64,000 nucleotides of DNA from Margaritifera margaritifera (taxonomy: Eukaryota; Mollusca; Bivalvia; Unionida; Margaritiferidae): NCBI GenBank assembly GCA_029931535.1, contig JAQPZY010001344.1:1026001-1090000 (forward strand). The letters are read 5' to 3'. A program made the translations under genes and the position numbers. The notes under the pieces were generated by a model that ran no database searches, was not told the origin of the DNA, and saw only the letters and a program-made list of their open reading frames with translations. Shown piece by piece: positions 26,012 through 37,305 of this stretch (within the stretch, counting starts at the first letter, position 1; each line of letters starts with the position of its first letter).

Positions 26012-26411
26012 TTGTCGGAATAGAATAGTTATGTGTCGGAATACAATAGTTATGTGTCGGAATAGAATAGTTATGTGTCGGAATAGAATAGTTATGTGTC
26101 GGAATAGAATAGTTATGTGTCGGAATACAATAGTTATGTGTCGGAATACAATAGTTATGTGTCGGAATAGAATAGTTCTGTGTCGGAATAGAATAGTTAT
26201 GTGTCGGAATACAATAGTTATGTGTCGGAATACAATAGTTATGTGTCGGAATACAATAGTTATGTGTCGGAATACAATAGTTATGTGTCGGAATAGAATA
26301 GTTATGTGTCGGAATAGAATAGTTATGTGTCGGAATACAATAGTTATGTGTCGGAATAGAATAGTTATGTGTCGGAATAGAATAGTTCTATGTCGGAATA
26401 CAATAGTTCTG
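26012..26411. repeat. 21-bp minisatellite, about 19 copies
   Basis: Units read 'TATGTGTCGGAATAGAATAG', with a G/C variant in the middle (AGAATAG or ACAATAG). A seven-residue reading frame runs through it only because of the period. Confidence 0.97.
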
Positions 26412-26511
26412 CGCGTATTCTATTATTTATTTTTAGATTGCATTCTCTTAGAATTAATTTATCCTGAACAAAACCAATGAGTGTTCCAAATGTCTTATGA
26501 CCTCAGTATAG

Positions 26512-26725
26512 TGAGAGTTCGTGTACATGTCATAGAATCAAATTCTAGAATGTCATATTCTATGCCTTTCGTGTACATGTCATAGAAATAAATTCTAGAA
26601 TGTCATATTCTATGCCTTTCGTGTACATGTCATAGAAATAAATTCTAGAATGTCATATTCTATGCCTTTCGTGTACATATCATAGAATCAAATTCTAGAA
26701 TGTCATACTCTATGCCTTTCGTGCT
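26512..26725. repeat. 52-bp minisatellite, 4 copies
   Basis: Each unit has 'TTCTAGAATGTCATATTCTA', itself nearly self-complementary, flanked by GTGTACATGTCATAG. Confidence 0.95.
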
Positions 26726-26802
26726 AGTAATGAATATTCAATAATTTCTTTCTATCATTTAATTTCTTCGAATTTATATTAAGAAATTAAGGATAAGTTT
26801 TA

Positions 26803-26805
<3 letters not shown>

Positions 26806-26833
<28 letters not shown>

Positions 26834-26850
26834 GCTCTCTCTCTCTCTCT
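26806..26850. repeat. (CT)n microsatellite
   Basis: About 22 CT units with one CG interruption. Confidence 0.97.
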
Positions 26851-27534
26851 GTATAGGGAAAGTTCTGCATATTTCTAGTTTTGTAACTCTCGCGTTCGGG
26901 TTGAAAATCGCACAAAGTTTACCTCGCGCCAATTTAGAGAGTAATGAATTTACTTTCACGGTGGGCCAAATTCGCGAAAATTAGGAGCTTTTAATTTTTC
27001 AAAATCGTAAATTTGCACACACAAAAATAACAACACGGTAATTTCTTTACATATGGTACATAAATTTCATCTAAGTTCTTGGAACTGGAAGTAGCGCTAG
27101 TATGCTACATAATATTCTACCATGACTTAACGTAAAGTTACCAGCCAGACGCTTGACCTTCTAACTACCTTTTAGTTACCAGTCAGACGCTTGACCTCTA
27201 ATATTACCAGAAGCGTGTTTGGGAATCGTCTACACGCGCTAAATTTCGCACATGACCGAATCCTATTTAAAAGTCGACTGCGTTCGGTACGATTTAGATT
27301 AACAGGCATAGACTAAAACAAAGATTCCAAACAAGGCGTAAATCCGGAGGGTGATGTCAAGCTAGGGTAATTGACAATACGTACACATGGCCATGGATAT
27401 TTTACAAGTACCGAATTATTTGAATTATTCAATACAACAGCTTCGTTTAACATTCCACCTCTTTCTCCTCACAACATACGTCTTGTTAATCAGGAGGAAA
27501 ATTATAAATCCGTTTATAGAATCCGCCATAGATA
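26851..27534. other. Unique sequence with one short duplication
   Basis: A segment of about 32 bp around 'CAGACGCTTGACCT' is present twice (27139-27205). No gene seen. Confidence 0.6.
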
Positions 27535-27784
27535 AATAGTTTATAAAAAGGGCACACATTAGATGATAGTTTATAATAAGGGCGCACATTAGATGATAGT
27601 TTATAAAAAGGGCGCACATTAGATGATAGTTTATAAAAAAGGGCGGACATTAGATGATAGTTTATAAAAAGGGCGGACATTAGATGATAGTTTATAAAAA
27701 GGGCGCACATTAGATGATAGTTTATAAAAAGGGCGCACATTAGATGATAGTTTATAAAAAGGGCGCACATTAGATGATAGTTTT
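27535..27784. repeat. 30-bp minisatellite, about 8 copies
   Basis: Units contain 'CACATTAGATGATAGTTTAT'; one unit has an extra A, shifting all frames. Confidence 0.96.
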
Positions 27785-28246
27785 GTATAATTTTACAACT
27801 ATTCAATTGTAAGGACATAACTTTGTCAATGCCTTAAAAGTCTTGACAAATGAAGAGACGAGGAAAAATTATTTTCACATTTTTAATTGATAAGATTTAT
27901 TTTTACAAGATTTCGGACGTAATTTCCTATAAAATGTAAACGACAACACTTCAAAGTAAACTAATGTAGATAGTGATACAAGTTTTTTTTTTTTTTTTTC
28001 CTCGCCTACTGTTTAACATTTTCATACTTTGTGATAGAGTTCTTTCAAAAGAGTAACTTATAACAATTTGGTTTCATTCTCTTTTGTCCTCTTAAATAGT
28101 TTCTAAGTCACGGGTGTGCTTAAATATCAATAGGGCGGATAGAAGCAAAATGGAGAAAAGACAAAAAGCTATATGCATTTTGAATTTGTTCCATTATTAG
28201 GCCCGAAGCGCCCTCGTCCATGTCGTAAGGGACGATTAATGGGGCC
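27785..28246. other. Spacer with poly-T and dispersed-repeat fragment
   Basis: T-run at 27982-28000. The stretch 28205-28245 (TGTCGTAAGGGACGATTA) is a minus-strand match to the 3' part of the dispersed repeat at 24638-24895. Confidence 0.5.
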
Positions 28247-28440
28247 ATGATAGGCTGTGGCTCAGAGGTCGGCGTGCAATACTCACGATCGAAAGGGTGC
28301 GGGTTCGAATTGTATCATCAGATGAGCCCTGGTCGGCTATGGTGGTGTGTCCTTGGGCAATGCACCTCATTCCGGTTTCCTTGGCACTACATAACCTGCT
28401 TGTGTTGTTGTGCCGTAATACAACAAACCAAACCAAACCA
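28247..28440 (+). mobile_element. tRNA-headed SINE (CCTTGGGCAA type)
   Basis: Plus-strand copy of the family at 12548-12730: A box 'GGCTGTGGCTCAGAGGTCGG', B box 'GTGCGGGTTCGAATTG', then CAGATGAGCCCTGGTCGGC and 'GTGTGTCCTTGGGCAATGC'. It ends in a short 'CAAACCAAACCAAACC' tail. Confidence 0.85.
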
Positions 28441-28617
28441 AGCTAATTCATTATTCAAAACTAGAATTTACACTGGGACCTAAAGATTCAAGGATATGAG
28501 CGCGAAAATTCGACTGGTTCCAGAGTTTAGCCAGTGCACTATCTACAGATTCTTTACTATTGAAACCTGCATTGTTTTCCATCCTTTTAATATTCTTAAA
28601 GATCTATCTATCCGATA

Positions 28618-28785
28618 CCAGGGTGGTTCATTAGTTAGCATGACAGACTTGCAAGCAGAAGGATGCAAGTTCGATTCCTGCCAAGACCAGACCGTGTCGG
28701 CCGTCATGGTATTTATATGGGCAACACACTTTACCCCAACCCCCATGAAATAAAGACTCTTGTTTTTTATGAACCGTTCAAGACT
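28618..28785 (+). mobile_element. tRNA-headed SINE with (CAAT)n tail
   Basis: A box 'GGTTCATTAGTTAGCATG', B box 'GCAAGTTCGATTCCTGCC', then a body containing GACCGTGTCGGCCGTCATGG. A (TCAA)n tract follows at 28786, as is common for SINE 3' ends. This is a different family from the SINE 180 bp upstream. Confidence 0.8.
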
Positions 28786-28905
28786 AATCAATCAATCAAT
28801 CAATCAATCAACCAATCAATCAAACAATCAATCGATCGATCGATCAATCAGTCAAATCAAGCAATCAATCAAATCAATCAATCTATCTATCTTTATCATG
28901 ACCCA
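28786..28905. repeat. (CAAT)n microsatellite
   Basis: Imperfect TCAA repeat with CGAT and CAAACA variants, directly behind the SINE. Confidence 0.95.
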
Positions 28906-29255
28906 CTGTTAGTTCTATTTTTGTCCAGATTCTGTTGCAGTCGCTTTTTGTTGTATTGATCAAACAATTGGATATTCTTGGAAAAGCGTGAAATGGGCAC
29001 ACAGTATCCTTGGAGAAAAACAACAAAGTATTGACCAGCAAACTTAATTCTCGAAAAATTCGGAACAAAAGACAAAATCACTTCACAGTTTTTAAATAGT
29101 GTGCCTTTCTTGTCCTGTTTTAAAGAAGACTGATATGTGCTGGTCGTGTCTTTCACTGAGAAACTTCGAATGGTGTGATTAATAATGATTGTTAAACTAT
29201 GTGCGAGACTAATCTAAAGTAACTTACTTCAGAGTGCGCAATAATTTGAAAAGGG
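28906..29255. other. Unique sequence, no gene seen
   Basis: Short chance frames only. Confidence 0.5.
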
Positions 29256-29287
<32 letters not shown>

Positions 29288-29416
29288 ATAATAATAATAA
29301 TAATATTAATAATAATAAAAATAACAATAATAAAAATAACAACAACAATAATAATATAACAATAATAATAATAAAATTAATAATAATAATAATATTGATA
29401 CTACTACTACTACTAC

Positions 29417-29449
<33 letters not shown>

Positions 29450-29487
29450 TAGTAGTAGTAATAACCATCATCATCATCATCATCATC
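29256..29487. repeat. Compound (ACT)n(AAT)n(ATC)n tract
   Basis: Blocks of ACT, AAT, AAC/AAT mixtures, ACT again, AAT, AGT and CAT follow each other without a gap. Confidence 0.95.
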
Positions 29488-29710
29488 TTTTAAGAGGATA
29501 CCATATTTAGCATTAAAGTAATCTCCCATATTGTCTTCATAAAAATGTATACAAACTTCATACATATGTACATCACTTAAAACTGGTAATTCTACTTAAA
29601 ACTCGTAATTCTACTTAAAACGCTGGAAAAATGACATGTAAAATAATTGAGGATGATATCATTAATTTCAAACAATAAAAGAAGAAGAAAATATGTGTAC
29701 AAAATAAAAT

Positions 29711-30394
29711 TGGAATATAAGTCTGACTATCATTATCAGTGAGTCAAAAGGTATTCAATTGGAATATAAGTCAGACTATCATTATCATTGAGTCAAAAGG
29801 TATTCAATTGGAATATAAGTCTGACTATCATTATCAGTGAGTCAAAAGATATTCAATTGGAATATAAGTCTGACTATCATTATCATTGAGTCAAAAGGTA
29901 TTCAATTGGAATGTAAGTCTGACTATCATTATCAGTGAGTCAAAAGGTATTCAATTGGAATATAAGTGTGACTATCATTATCAGTGAGTCAAAAGGTATT
30001 CAATTGGAATATAAGTCTGACTATCATTATCAGTGAGTCAAAAGGTAGTCAATTGGAATATAAGTCTGACTATCATTATCAGTGAGTCAAAAGGTAGTCA
30101 ATTGGAATATAAGTGTGACTATCATTATCAGTGAGTCAAAAGGTATTCAATTGGAATATAAGTCTGACTATCATTATCAGTGAGTCAAAAGGTAGTCAAT
30201 TGGAATATAAGTCTGACTATCATTATCAGTGAGTCAAAAGGTAGTCAATTGGAATATAAGTCTGACTATCATTATCAGTGAGTCAAAAGGTATTCAATTG
30301 GAATATAAGTCTGACTATCATTATCAGTGAGTCAAAAGGAAGTCAATTGGAATATAAGTCTGACTATCATTATCAGTGAGTCAAAAGGTAGTCA
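29711..30394. repeat. 49-bp minisatellite, about 14 copies
   Basis: Units contain 'AAGTCTGACTATCATTATCA'. GGTATTCAATTGG and GGTAGTCAATTGG variants form runs. Confidence 0.97.
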
Positions 30395-30482
30395 ACATAC
30401 AAGTACTTGAATTTACAGTAAGAAGTTGAATTTCTAATTTCAATAGGAATAGTATTCCATAATATTGGACACGATACTTATA

Positions 30483-31362
30483 GAGATTTACTGAAACAGA
30501 AAGAGTGAGATCGTGTAATAAAAAGAGATTTATTGAAATAGAAAGAGTGAGATCGTGTAATAAAAAGAGATTTATTGAAATAGGAAGAGCGAGATCGTGT
30601 AATAAAAAGAGATTTATTGAAATAGGAAGAGTGAGATCGTGTAATAAAAAGAGATTTATTGAAATAGAAAGAGTCAGATCGTGTAATAAAAAGAGATTTA
30701 TTGAAATAGGAAGAGTGAGATCGTGTAATATAAAGAGATTTATTGAAATAGGAAGAGTGAGATCGTGTAATAAAAAGAGATTTATTGAAATAGGAAGAGT
30801 GAGATCGTGTAATAAAAAGAGATTTATTGAAATAGGAAGAGCGAGATCGTGTAATAAAAAGAGATTTATTGAAATAGGAAGAGTGAGATCGTGTAATAAA
30901 AAGAGATTATTGAAATAGGAAGAGCGAGATCGTGTAATAAAAAGAGATTTATTGAAATAGGAAGAGCGAGATCGTGTAATAAAAAGAGATTTATTGAAAT
31001 AGGAAGAGTGAAATCGTGTAATAAAAAGAGATTTATTGAAATAGAAAGAGCGAGATCGTGTAATAAAAAGAGATTTATTGAAATAGGAAGAGTGAGCTCG
31101 TGTAATAAAAAGAGATTTATTGAAATAGGAAGAGTGAGATCGTGTAATAAAAAGAGATTTATTAAAATAGAAAGAGTGAGATCGTGTAATAAAAAGAGAT
31201 TTATTGAATTAGAAAGAGTGAGATCGTGTAATAAAAAGAGATTTATTTAAATAGGTAGCGCGCGATCGTGTAATAAAAAGATATTTATTGAAATAGGAAT
31301 AGCGAGATCATGTAATAAAAAGAGATTTATTGAAATAGGAAGAGCGAGATCGTGGAATAAAA
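30483..31362. repeat. 42-bp minisatellite, about 21 copies
   Basis: Units contain 'ATCGTGTAATAAAAAGAGAT'. The array directly follows, on the minus strand, the C-terminal part of the reverse transcriptase remnant at 31370-32768. The period is a multiple of three, giving chance frames. Confidence 0.97.
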
Positions 31363-31663
31363 GATACTGTTTGGAAAAAGAACGAAGGTCACGTTCATAT
31401 GAATATATTAGAGGTTTGGTGAGATAATATAAATAATCAGGTACAAGGCCATTGCCCGATTTGTACATCATGCAACTTTTTGCAATGCAACATGTTCACG
31501 AAATGGTAACCAATTTTATATCGAAAACATTTCAAACTATGATATGAAAATATAAGTTTTTAGATCTATTCGAGCAGCTCGTTTGTGTAATTTTGTAATC
31601 TTTAGAGTTGCCACAAATGGCACATTCATAATCTAAGATTTGTAAAATATAGCTATTATAATA

Positions 31664-32265
31664 TTGTTACACGCAATGGGTCTCATACCGTGCGAATCAA
31701 ACACCTGCGTGAGCGTGGCTTTGAAGTACATGTTTTCTCTTATTTCCAAGGACGTCAAGACAACAGTCGTTGTCAACTGAAAGGTTCTTACACGCGCAAA
31801 CACTACAAATAATTTTCCAGTAATCCCCTAATGACCACACATCGTGAAACTCTGATTTCACACTTGCGTGGTTTTTCTCGTGTTCAGCATTTGTATGACT
31901 TATTAGTAAACGTTTTCGAGCCAAATATTAGTACTTCACGCCATGCAATACACACCACGACCCAAACGCCCAATACAAAGAATTATTCTTATATTAAATA
32001 ACTAAACACGTATACCTAAAAATATCCAGATAATTCCCCATGTTAAGAAATTAGGGAGGTTCCATTTTATAAAAGCAATCCATGCTGTCATAAAGTCTCG
32101 TGAATGTTGTACATTATGACGTCTGCTCCTAGAAACTGGCTAATTAATCGGGTTGAGAAATATCTTCCCAGCACCGACTCCCCATAATCACCAAATAATC
32201 ACTAAAATCTAAGAAAGCTATAAACGGAGACCTAAATTCAAACAGCACATACCCTAATTTTATTA
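31664..32265. other. 600-bp insertion within the LINE remnant
   Basis: Sequence between two adjacent parts of the reverse transcriptase. It has a chance 75-codon minus-strand frame (31697-31924) with several Cys residues but no recognised family. I found no convincing terminal repeats, so its origin is unknown. Confidence 0.5.
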
Positions 32266-32348
32266 CGATATAAGTTAAGAATATCTTCAGAAACGTAATT
32301 TGCAAGAATTTTCATAAGTACAGTCCGTTTACTCCATAACATATAAAT

Positions 32349-32625
32349 GTGATTAACTTGTGTGTCACAATGAAGACTGGTATCAATGCAATTAACTTGT
32401 GTGTCCCAATGAAGACTGTTTTCGATGTAATTAACCTGAGTGTCCCAATGAAGACTGTTATCAATGTGATTAACTTTGGTGTCCCAATGAAGACTGTCAT
32501 TAATGTGATTAACTGGGGTGTCCCAATGAAGACTGTCATTAATGTGATTAACTTGGGTGTCCCAATGAAGACTGTTATCAATGTGATTAACTTGGGTGTC
32601 CCAGTGAAGACTGTTATCAATGAAG
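32349..32625. repeat. 39-bp array amplifying an RT motif, 7 copies
   Basis: On the minus strand each unit encodes a 13-residue repeat of the type IDNSLHWDTQVNH, i.e. the conserved motif of the surrounding reverse transcriptase remnant. The period keeps the frame. Nucleotide variants (GGTGTCCC, TGTGTCAC) distinguish units. Confidence 0.95.
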
Positions 32626-32867
32626 ATACCTAGCAATTTATGAGAGTATACAGAGGCTCAAAGTCATTAAGTATGAGTCTGAGTACAGGAATTATTGATG
32701 ACTTTTGAGTCTATTGTCATACAATCAGTTTTTGCTAGATTAATGACCCTTTTATTTTGCGTACACCATTAAATAATGATCTGAAAATGATAATCGACAG
32801 GTGGAGCATTTTATATAAAAAAAAAATTCCAGATACTTTTATAAAATCTTCTAAAGATTTATGAACC

Positions 32868-33578
32868 ATTCGCATTATTTGATGTGAACCATTTGCATTA
32901 TCTGATATGAACCATACCATTTGCATTATCTGATATGAACCATTTGCATTATCTGATATAAACCATACCATTTGCATTATCTGATATGAACCATACCATT
33001 TGCATTATCTGATATGAACCATACCATTTGCATTATCTGATATGAACCATACCATTTGCATTATCTGATATAAACCATACCATTTGCATTATCTGATATG
33101 AACCATACCATTTGCATTATCTGATATGAACCATACCATTTGCATTATCTGATATGAACCATACCATTTGCATTATCTGATATGAACCATACCATTTGCA
33201 TTATCTGATATGAACCATACCATTTGCATTATCTGATATGAACCATACCATTTGCATTATCTGATATGAACCATACCATTTGCATTATCTGATATAAACC
33301 ATACCATTTGCATTATCTGATATAAACCATACCATTTGCATTATCTGATATAAACCATACCATTTGCATTATCTGATATAAACCATACCATTTGCATTAT
33401 CTGATATAAACCATACCATTTGCATTGTCTGATATAAACCATACCATTTGCATTATCTGATATGAACCATACCATTTGCATTATCTGATATAAAATCTTC
33501 TAAAGATTTATGAACCATAACGTATGCATTATCTGATATAAAATCTTCTAAAGGTTTATGAACCATACCATTTGCATT
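32868..33578. repeat. 28-bp minisatellite, about 25 copies
   Basis: Units contain 'CCATTTGCATTATCTGATAT'. Both ends carry an extra 'AAATCTTCTAAAGATTTATG' block, seen near 32846 and twice near 33487-33560. Confidence 0.95.
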
Positions 33579-33642
33579 ATCTAATATGAGCGAAGAACGA
33601 TAAAGAAGGAAATATACTAATACTGGAAGCGATAATTAATTC

Positions 33643-34105
33643 ACAGTTTGAAATAATTTCCTCCGACTGACCACATACCGATTACACTATGATAAATAAT
33701 GGTATGCGTTGTCAGGTACATCGCCACAAGTACAAAAAGGTGATTCAATTGTATTGTTGACAAATAAATCATTCTTGTACGGAGGACTGTGAATCCTCTG
33801 GCACCTTGTGTGTAGTGAAGTGGTTCCTCATTTATATATAAATGCATTTGCTATTAATCATTAAGATTCCGAAAAAGTCGGAGACAGTTTTATGTTTTCA
33901 GAAATGTTGTTCCACATCGATATCCTAAATAATGAAATACCCTCTTGTAATTTATAATCTAGTATTTCGAAGTTTAAAAGTAATCAATTTCTCGGTTTAA
34001 AGTTTGTTTGATCAACAATTAGGATGGTAAGTAGATCATGTAGATAGTCTGGTCAGTGACCATTCATTATTTTATAAATGGTACTCAGATATGAAATTTT
34101 CTCCT
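33643..34105 (-). pseudogene. LINE C-terminal remnant with CCHC-like motif
   Basis: Read on the minus strand: STIYKIMNGH, a stop, then PDYLHDLL (near 34040-34090), then a diverged LRN...SFF...WN-like region (RISMWNNISENIKLS near 33920), then NDLFVNNTIESPFCTCGDVP and NAYHYLS, stop, CNRY (33665-33770), then RRKLFQTV. This is the order found at the C-terminus of many non-LTR retrotransposons: the (M/I)YK..NG..PDYL motif followed by a CxCG...H...C zinc motif. At least two stops replace residues, so it is dead. It has the same orientation as, but lies upstream of, the remnant at 31370-32768; it is therefore a separate copy. Confidence 0.8.
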
Positions 34106-35057
34106 CTCAACCGGCCTCCTTGAATACTTTTTCTATTCTGGTATTGATAGATTTTACATACGGGCTACAACAGGCTTGACAACCGTTTCCGGTAGGTGAA
34201 AACGTTTGGTTTACTCGGGTCTTATCCTTCATCTTGCCTTACAAGTTTCTAATTCTTTCATCATAGAATTTCTCAAAATGAATTTTGGAAAATATTGGGA
34301 ATACATTTCAACATGTTACTAGCTATAAATATTTAGTTTTAAAATAAAAATAGCAGCCTTAAAGGATTTTTTTTGCAATCAACTACTCGAATGAGTCAGA
34401 TAACGGCGTTTGAATGGTTGAATGCCAGTGATGATGTCATTGCAAAACTATCAGTATCTATTGAATCCAGTTAGATATCTAGTTTTTCTAATCTATCTGC
34501 ATCGTGTCCTAAACAACATTTGCAACATTAGCATATTCTAAGAGTGGTTTTATAAATTTTATATATAGCATGACCCCAGATATTTCCTGCTTAATCTAAA
34601 TCATAATTTGTTTATATAAGATCACCATTTTCCATCGCTACTAAGTTGTTTTTTTTTAATTGGTGGATAATCAATTCCGTACATTCAAATGTTCATTACA
34701 CTTATGTTATTCATGGATAGCGCAAATACATCTCAGATAATATATACAGTCTTCTAGAGCAAATTTCCAACAAAAATTGAATTAAAATAGCAATGAAAGG
34801 AGGAAATCGGAGAATATATACTAATCAGATAACAAAAAACAAGAAGAATCAAAAATACAAGCATAGACTATCTATATGCAAATACAGACTTGAGTCTAAT
34901 GAAATGTAAATCCGTATTCATATTTTTTCAATACATGCAACCCCCCACCCCTCAAAAAAAGCGTTATAAACAATATTATATATTGGGTGCGGAAGCTTAA
35001 AGAAAAAAAGGCGCTTGATCAAATTCTATATGTGAAACGTGGTTCTCTTGGCAAAAC
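34106..35057. other. Spacer, possibly more LINE sequence at left
   Basis: 34106-34290 may continue the LINE remnant (FYDERIRNL-like stretch on the minus strand), which is weak. The rest shows nothing. Confidence 0.35.
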
Positions 35058-35320
35058 ATACATACATACATACATACATACATACATACATACATACATA
35101 CATACATACATACATACATACATACATACATACATACATACATACATACATACATACATACATACATACATGCATGCATGCATGCATGCATGCATGCATG
35201 CATGCATGCATACATACATACATACATACATACATACATACATACATACATACATACATACATACATACATACATACATACATACATGCATGCATGCATA
35301 CATACATACATACATACACA
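35058..35320. repeat. (CATA)n with (CATG)n blocks
   Basis: Tetranucleotide array of about 65 units; two interior blocks (35169-35210 and 35286-35298) have switched to CATG. Open frames in all registers follow from the four-base repeat. Confidence 0.98.
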
Positions 35321-35532
35321 GAAAGAAAAAAAAAGTATTAAACGTCACTATTTCCCCCAGAAAATAAACCCATTTCAGTTTCATTCATATCTTTAAATAG
35401 CTTCCGCCCAGTGATACATTTTCTGTGTGAGATATTATCGTCAGAAATTTATAAGAATATTTCCATTTTCACAATAACTACGACAATGTATTTATTTATG
35501 CATTTAGTGTATGTATCTGGATACCCATATGA

Positions 35533-36348
35533 ATGTATGTATGTATGTATGTATGTATGTATGTATGTATGTATGTATGTATGTATGTATGTATGTATGT
35601 ATGTATGTATGTATGTATGTATGTATGTATGTATGTATGTATGTATGTATGTATGTATGTATGTATGTATGTATGTATGTATGTATGTATGTATGAATGT
35701 ATGTATGTATGTATGTATTTATGAATGTATGTATGTATGTATGTATGTATGTATGTATGTATGTATGTATGCATGTATGTATGTATGTATGTATGTATGT
35801 ATGTATGTATGTATGTATGTATGCATGTATGTATGTATGTATGTATGTATGTATGTATGTATGTATGAATGTATGTATGCACGTACGTACGTATGTACGT
35901 ATGTATGTATGTATGTATGTATGTATGTATGTATGTATGTATGTATGTATGTATGTATGTATGTACGTATATATGAGTATGTATGTATGTATGTATGTAT
36001 GTATGTATGTATGTATGTACGTACGTATGTATGATTGTATGTATGTATGTATGTATGTATGTATGTATGTATGTATGTATGTATGTATGTATGTATGTAT
36101 GTATGATTGTATGTATGTATGTATGTATGTATGTATGTATGTATGTATGCATGTATGTATGTATGTATGTATGTATGTATGTATGTATGTATGTATGTAT
36201 GTATGTATGTATGTATGTATGTATGTATGTATGTATGTATGTATGTATGTATGTATGTATGTATGTATGTATGTATGTATGAATGTATGTATGTATGTAT
36301 GTATGTATGTATGTATGTATGTATGTATGTATGTATGTATGTATGTGT
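35533..36348. repeat. (TATG)n microsatellite, about 200 units
   Basis: Over 800 bp of TATG with scattered single-base variants (AATG, CATG, TACG, ATTG). It is the inverted complement of the CATA tract 200 bp upstream, so the two could pair as a long hairpin. Confidence 0.98.
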
Positions 36349-36805
36349 GATTAGAATGTATGTATGTATATTACAGCTGTTCCAGTAATGCATGCTTTTA
36401 ACTATACATAAAAATACATTATATTAACGTAGTTGATACATCTGTATTTATATCAAATATGTGACTGAATATGTGTATGTATATATAATGCTAAGCAATG
36501 TTTCTAAAATTATTGATATTTAAATATATATCATGCATATATACATGTCGATACTCATTTTTATCTTTTAACATGTAAATAGATCGATGAAACTTTTATG
36601 AAAAAAAATTTCATTATTTTTCCACTAGTGTGGAAAAATAAAGGACCAGGCTGCTGTATGTATAAAGTCGCCGCTGGGAAATAGAAATGACCAAAAGCGT
36701 TGTAGGCACAATACTTTAAAGCAGTTTTTGAGCGTGTGTTTCTGACACACCGAAAATAGATGGTTTTGTATTTAATCATATATCATGTATATATTATTGT
36801 GTATA
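36349..36805. other. Unique sequence, no gene seen
   Basis: AT-rich. A motif 'AATACTTTAAAG' at about 36710 recurs near 36880, a weak local duplication. Confidence 0.45.
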
Positions 36806-36829
36806 AAAAAAAAAAAAAAAAAAAAAAAC
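36806..36829. repeat. Poly-A run
   Basis: About 22 A residues. Confidence 0.95.
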
Positions 36830-36994
36830 AGCAGTGTTTTATAGAGAATTAGAAATACATAAAAATGCTGTTGGCAAAATACTTTAAAGTGGATTTAGCC
36901 CAACCAAACCAGTTATTGAGAAATGTTTCTGACCCAAACCAATAACAACAGAAGTGACCAAATAGAATAGAAGTGACCAAATACAATAAATTTA

Positions 36995-37305
36995 TCAATC
37001 AAGTTCATATATAATCTTAGAATTTAAACCTACTGGATAGATAGTATCTAAACAGTGAATCCAATATGTTTCTTTAAACAGACCTTCCATTGCCTTAAAT
37101 GAAAAATCTTGTAAATTATGGAAGCCTTCGATATTAAAAAGATGAATCGATAAAGTTATGTATGTCAAATCCATGTTTTTCATGCGCTTAGATACTTGCT
37201 GACGGGTTTGTCAAACATATTTATTTTTGCAAGTTATTAAATAAATAACATTATATGTTGCACAGTTAGCACCATAACGCATCTTAAATGTTTCTTTGGT
37301 ATTAC
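36995..37305 (-). pseudogene. GIY-YIG endonuclease remnant of Penelope-like type
   Basis: On the minus strand: SNTKETFKMRYGANC, then TYNVIYLITCKNKYV, a stop, QTRQQVSKRM, then SIHLFNIEGFHNLQDFSFKA, then LFKETYWIHCLDTIYPVGLN. This follows the GIY-YIG order: NVIYLI.C....YVGQT, Arg, HF...H...DF, E.YWI..L.T..P.GLN. The catalytic-type Glu and the GLN Asn are present, but the Gly of VGQT is a TGA stop. Such domains end Penelope-like retroelements and relatives. No reverse transcriptase remains upstream, because the 5' side is replaced by the 50-bp array. Confidence 0.8.

Larger units (their letters stand above)
31370..32768 (-). pseudogene. Non-LTR retrotransposon reverse transcriptase remnant, interrupted
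   Basis: Broken 3' half of a LINE reverse transcriptase read on the minus strand in several frames. In order: WCTQNKRVINLAKTDCMT (32715-32768); KLLGIFIDNSLHW (near 32640), the conserved motif after the catalytic palm; KRTVLMKILANYV (32280-32340); YYNSYILQILDYECAIC (31613-31663); KLHKRAARI (near 31590); WLPFREHVALQK (near 31500); and MMYKSGNGLVPDYLYYL (31421-31471), the usual post-RT motif. The YADD region is not visible. A 39-bp tandem array sits inside the LLGI..D..L.W motif, and about 600 bp of unrelated sequence separates NLY (32266) from YYNSY. Jockey/CR1-like clade assignment is inference. Confidence 0.85.

Noticed and set aside
35411..36393. Frames with CMYV or HTYI repeats
   Set aside because: Translations of the CATA/TATG tetranucleotide repeats.
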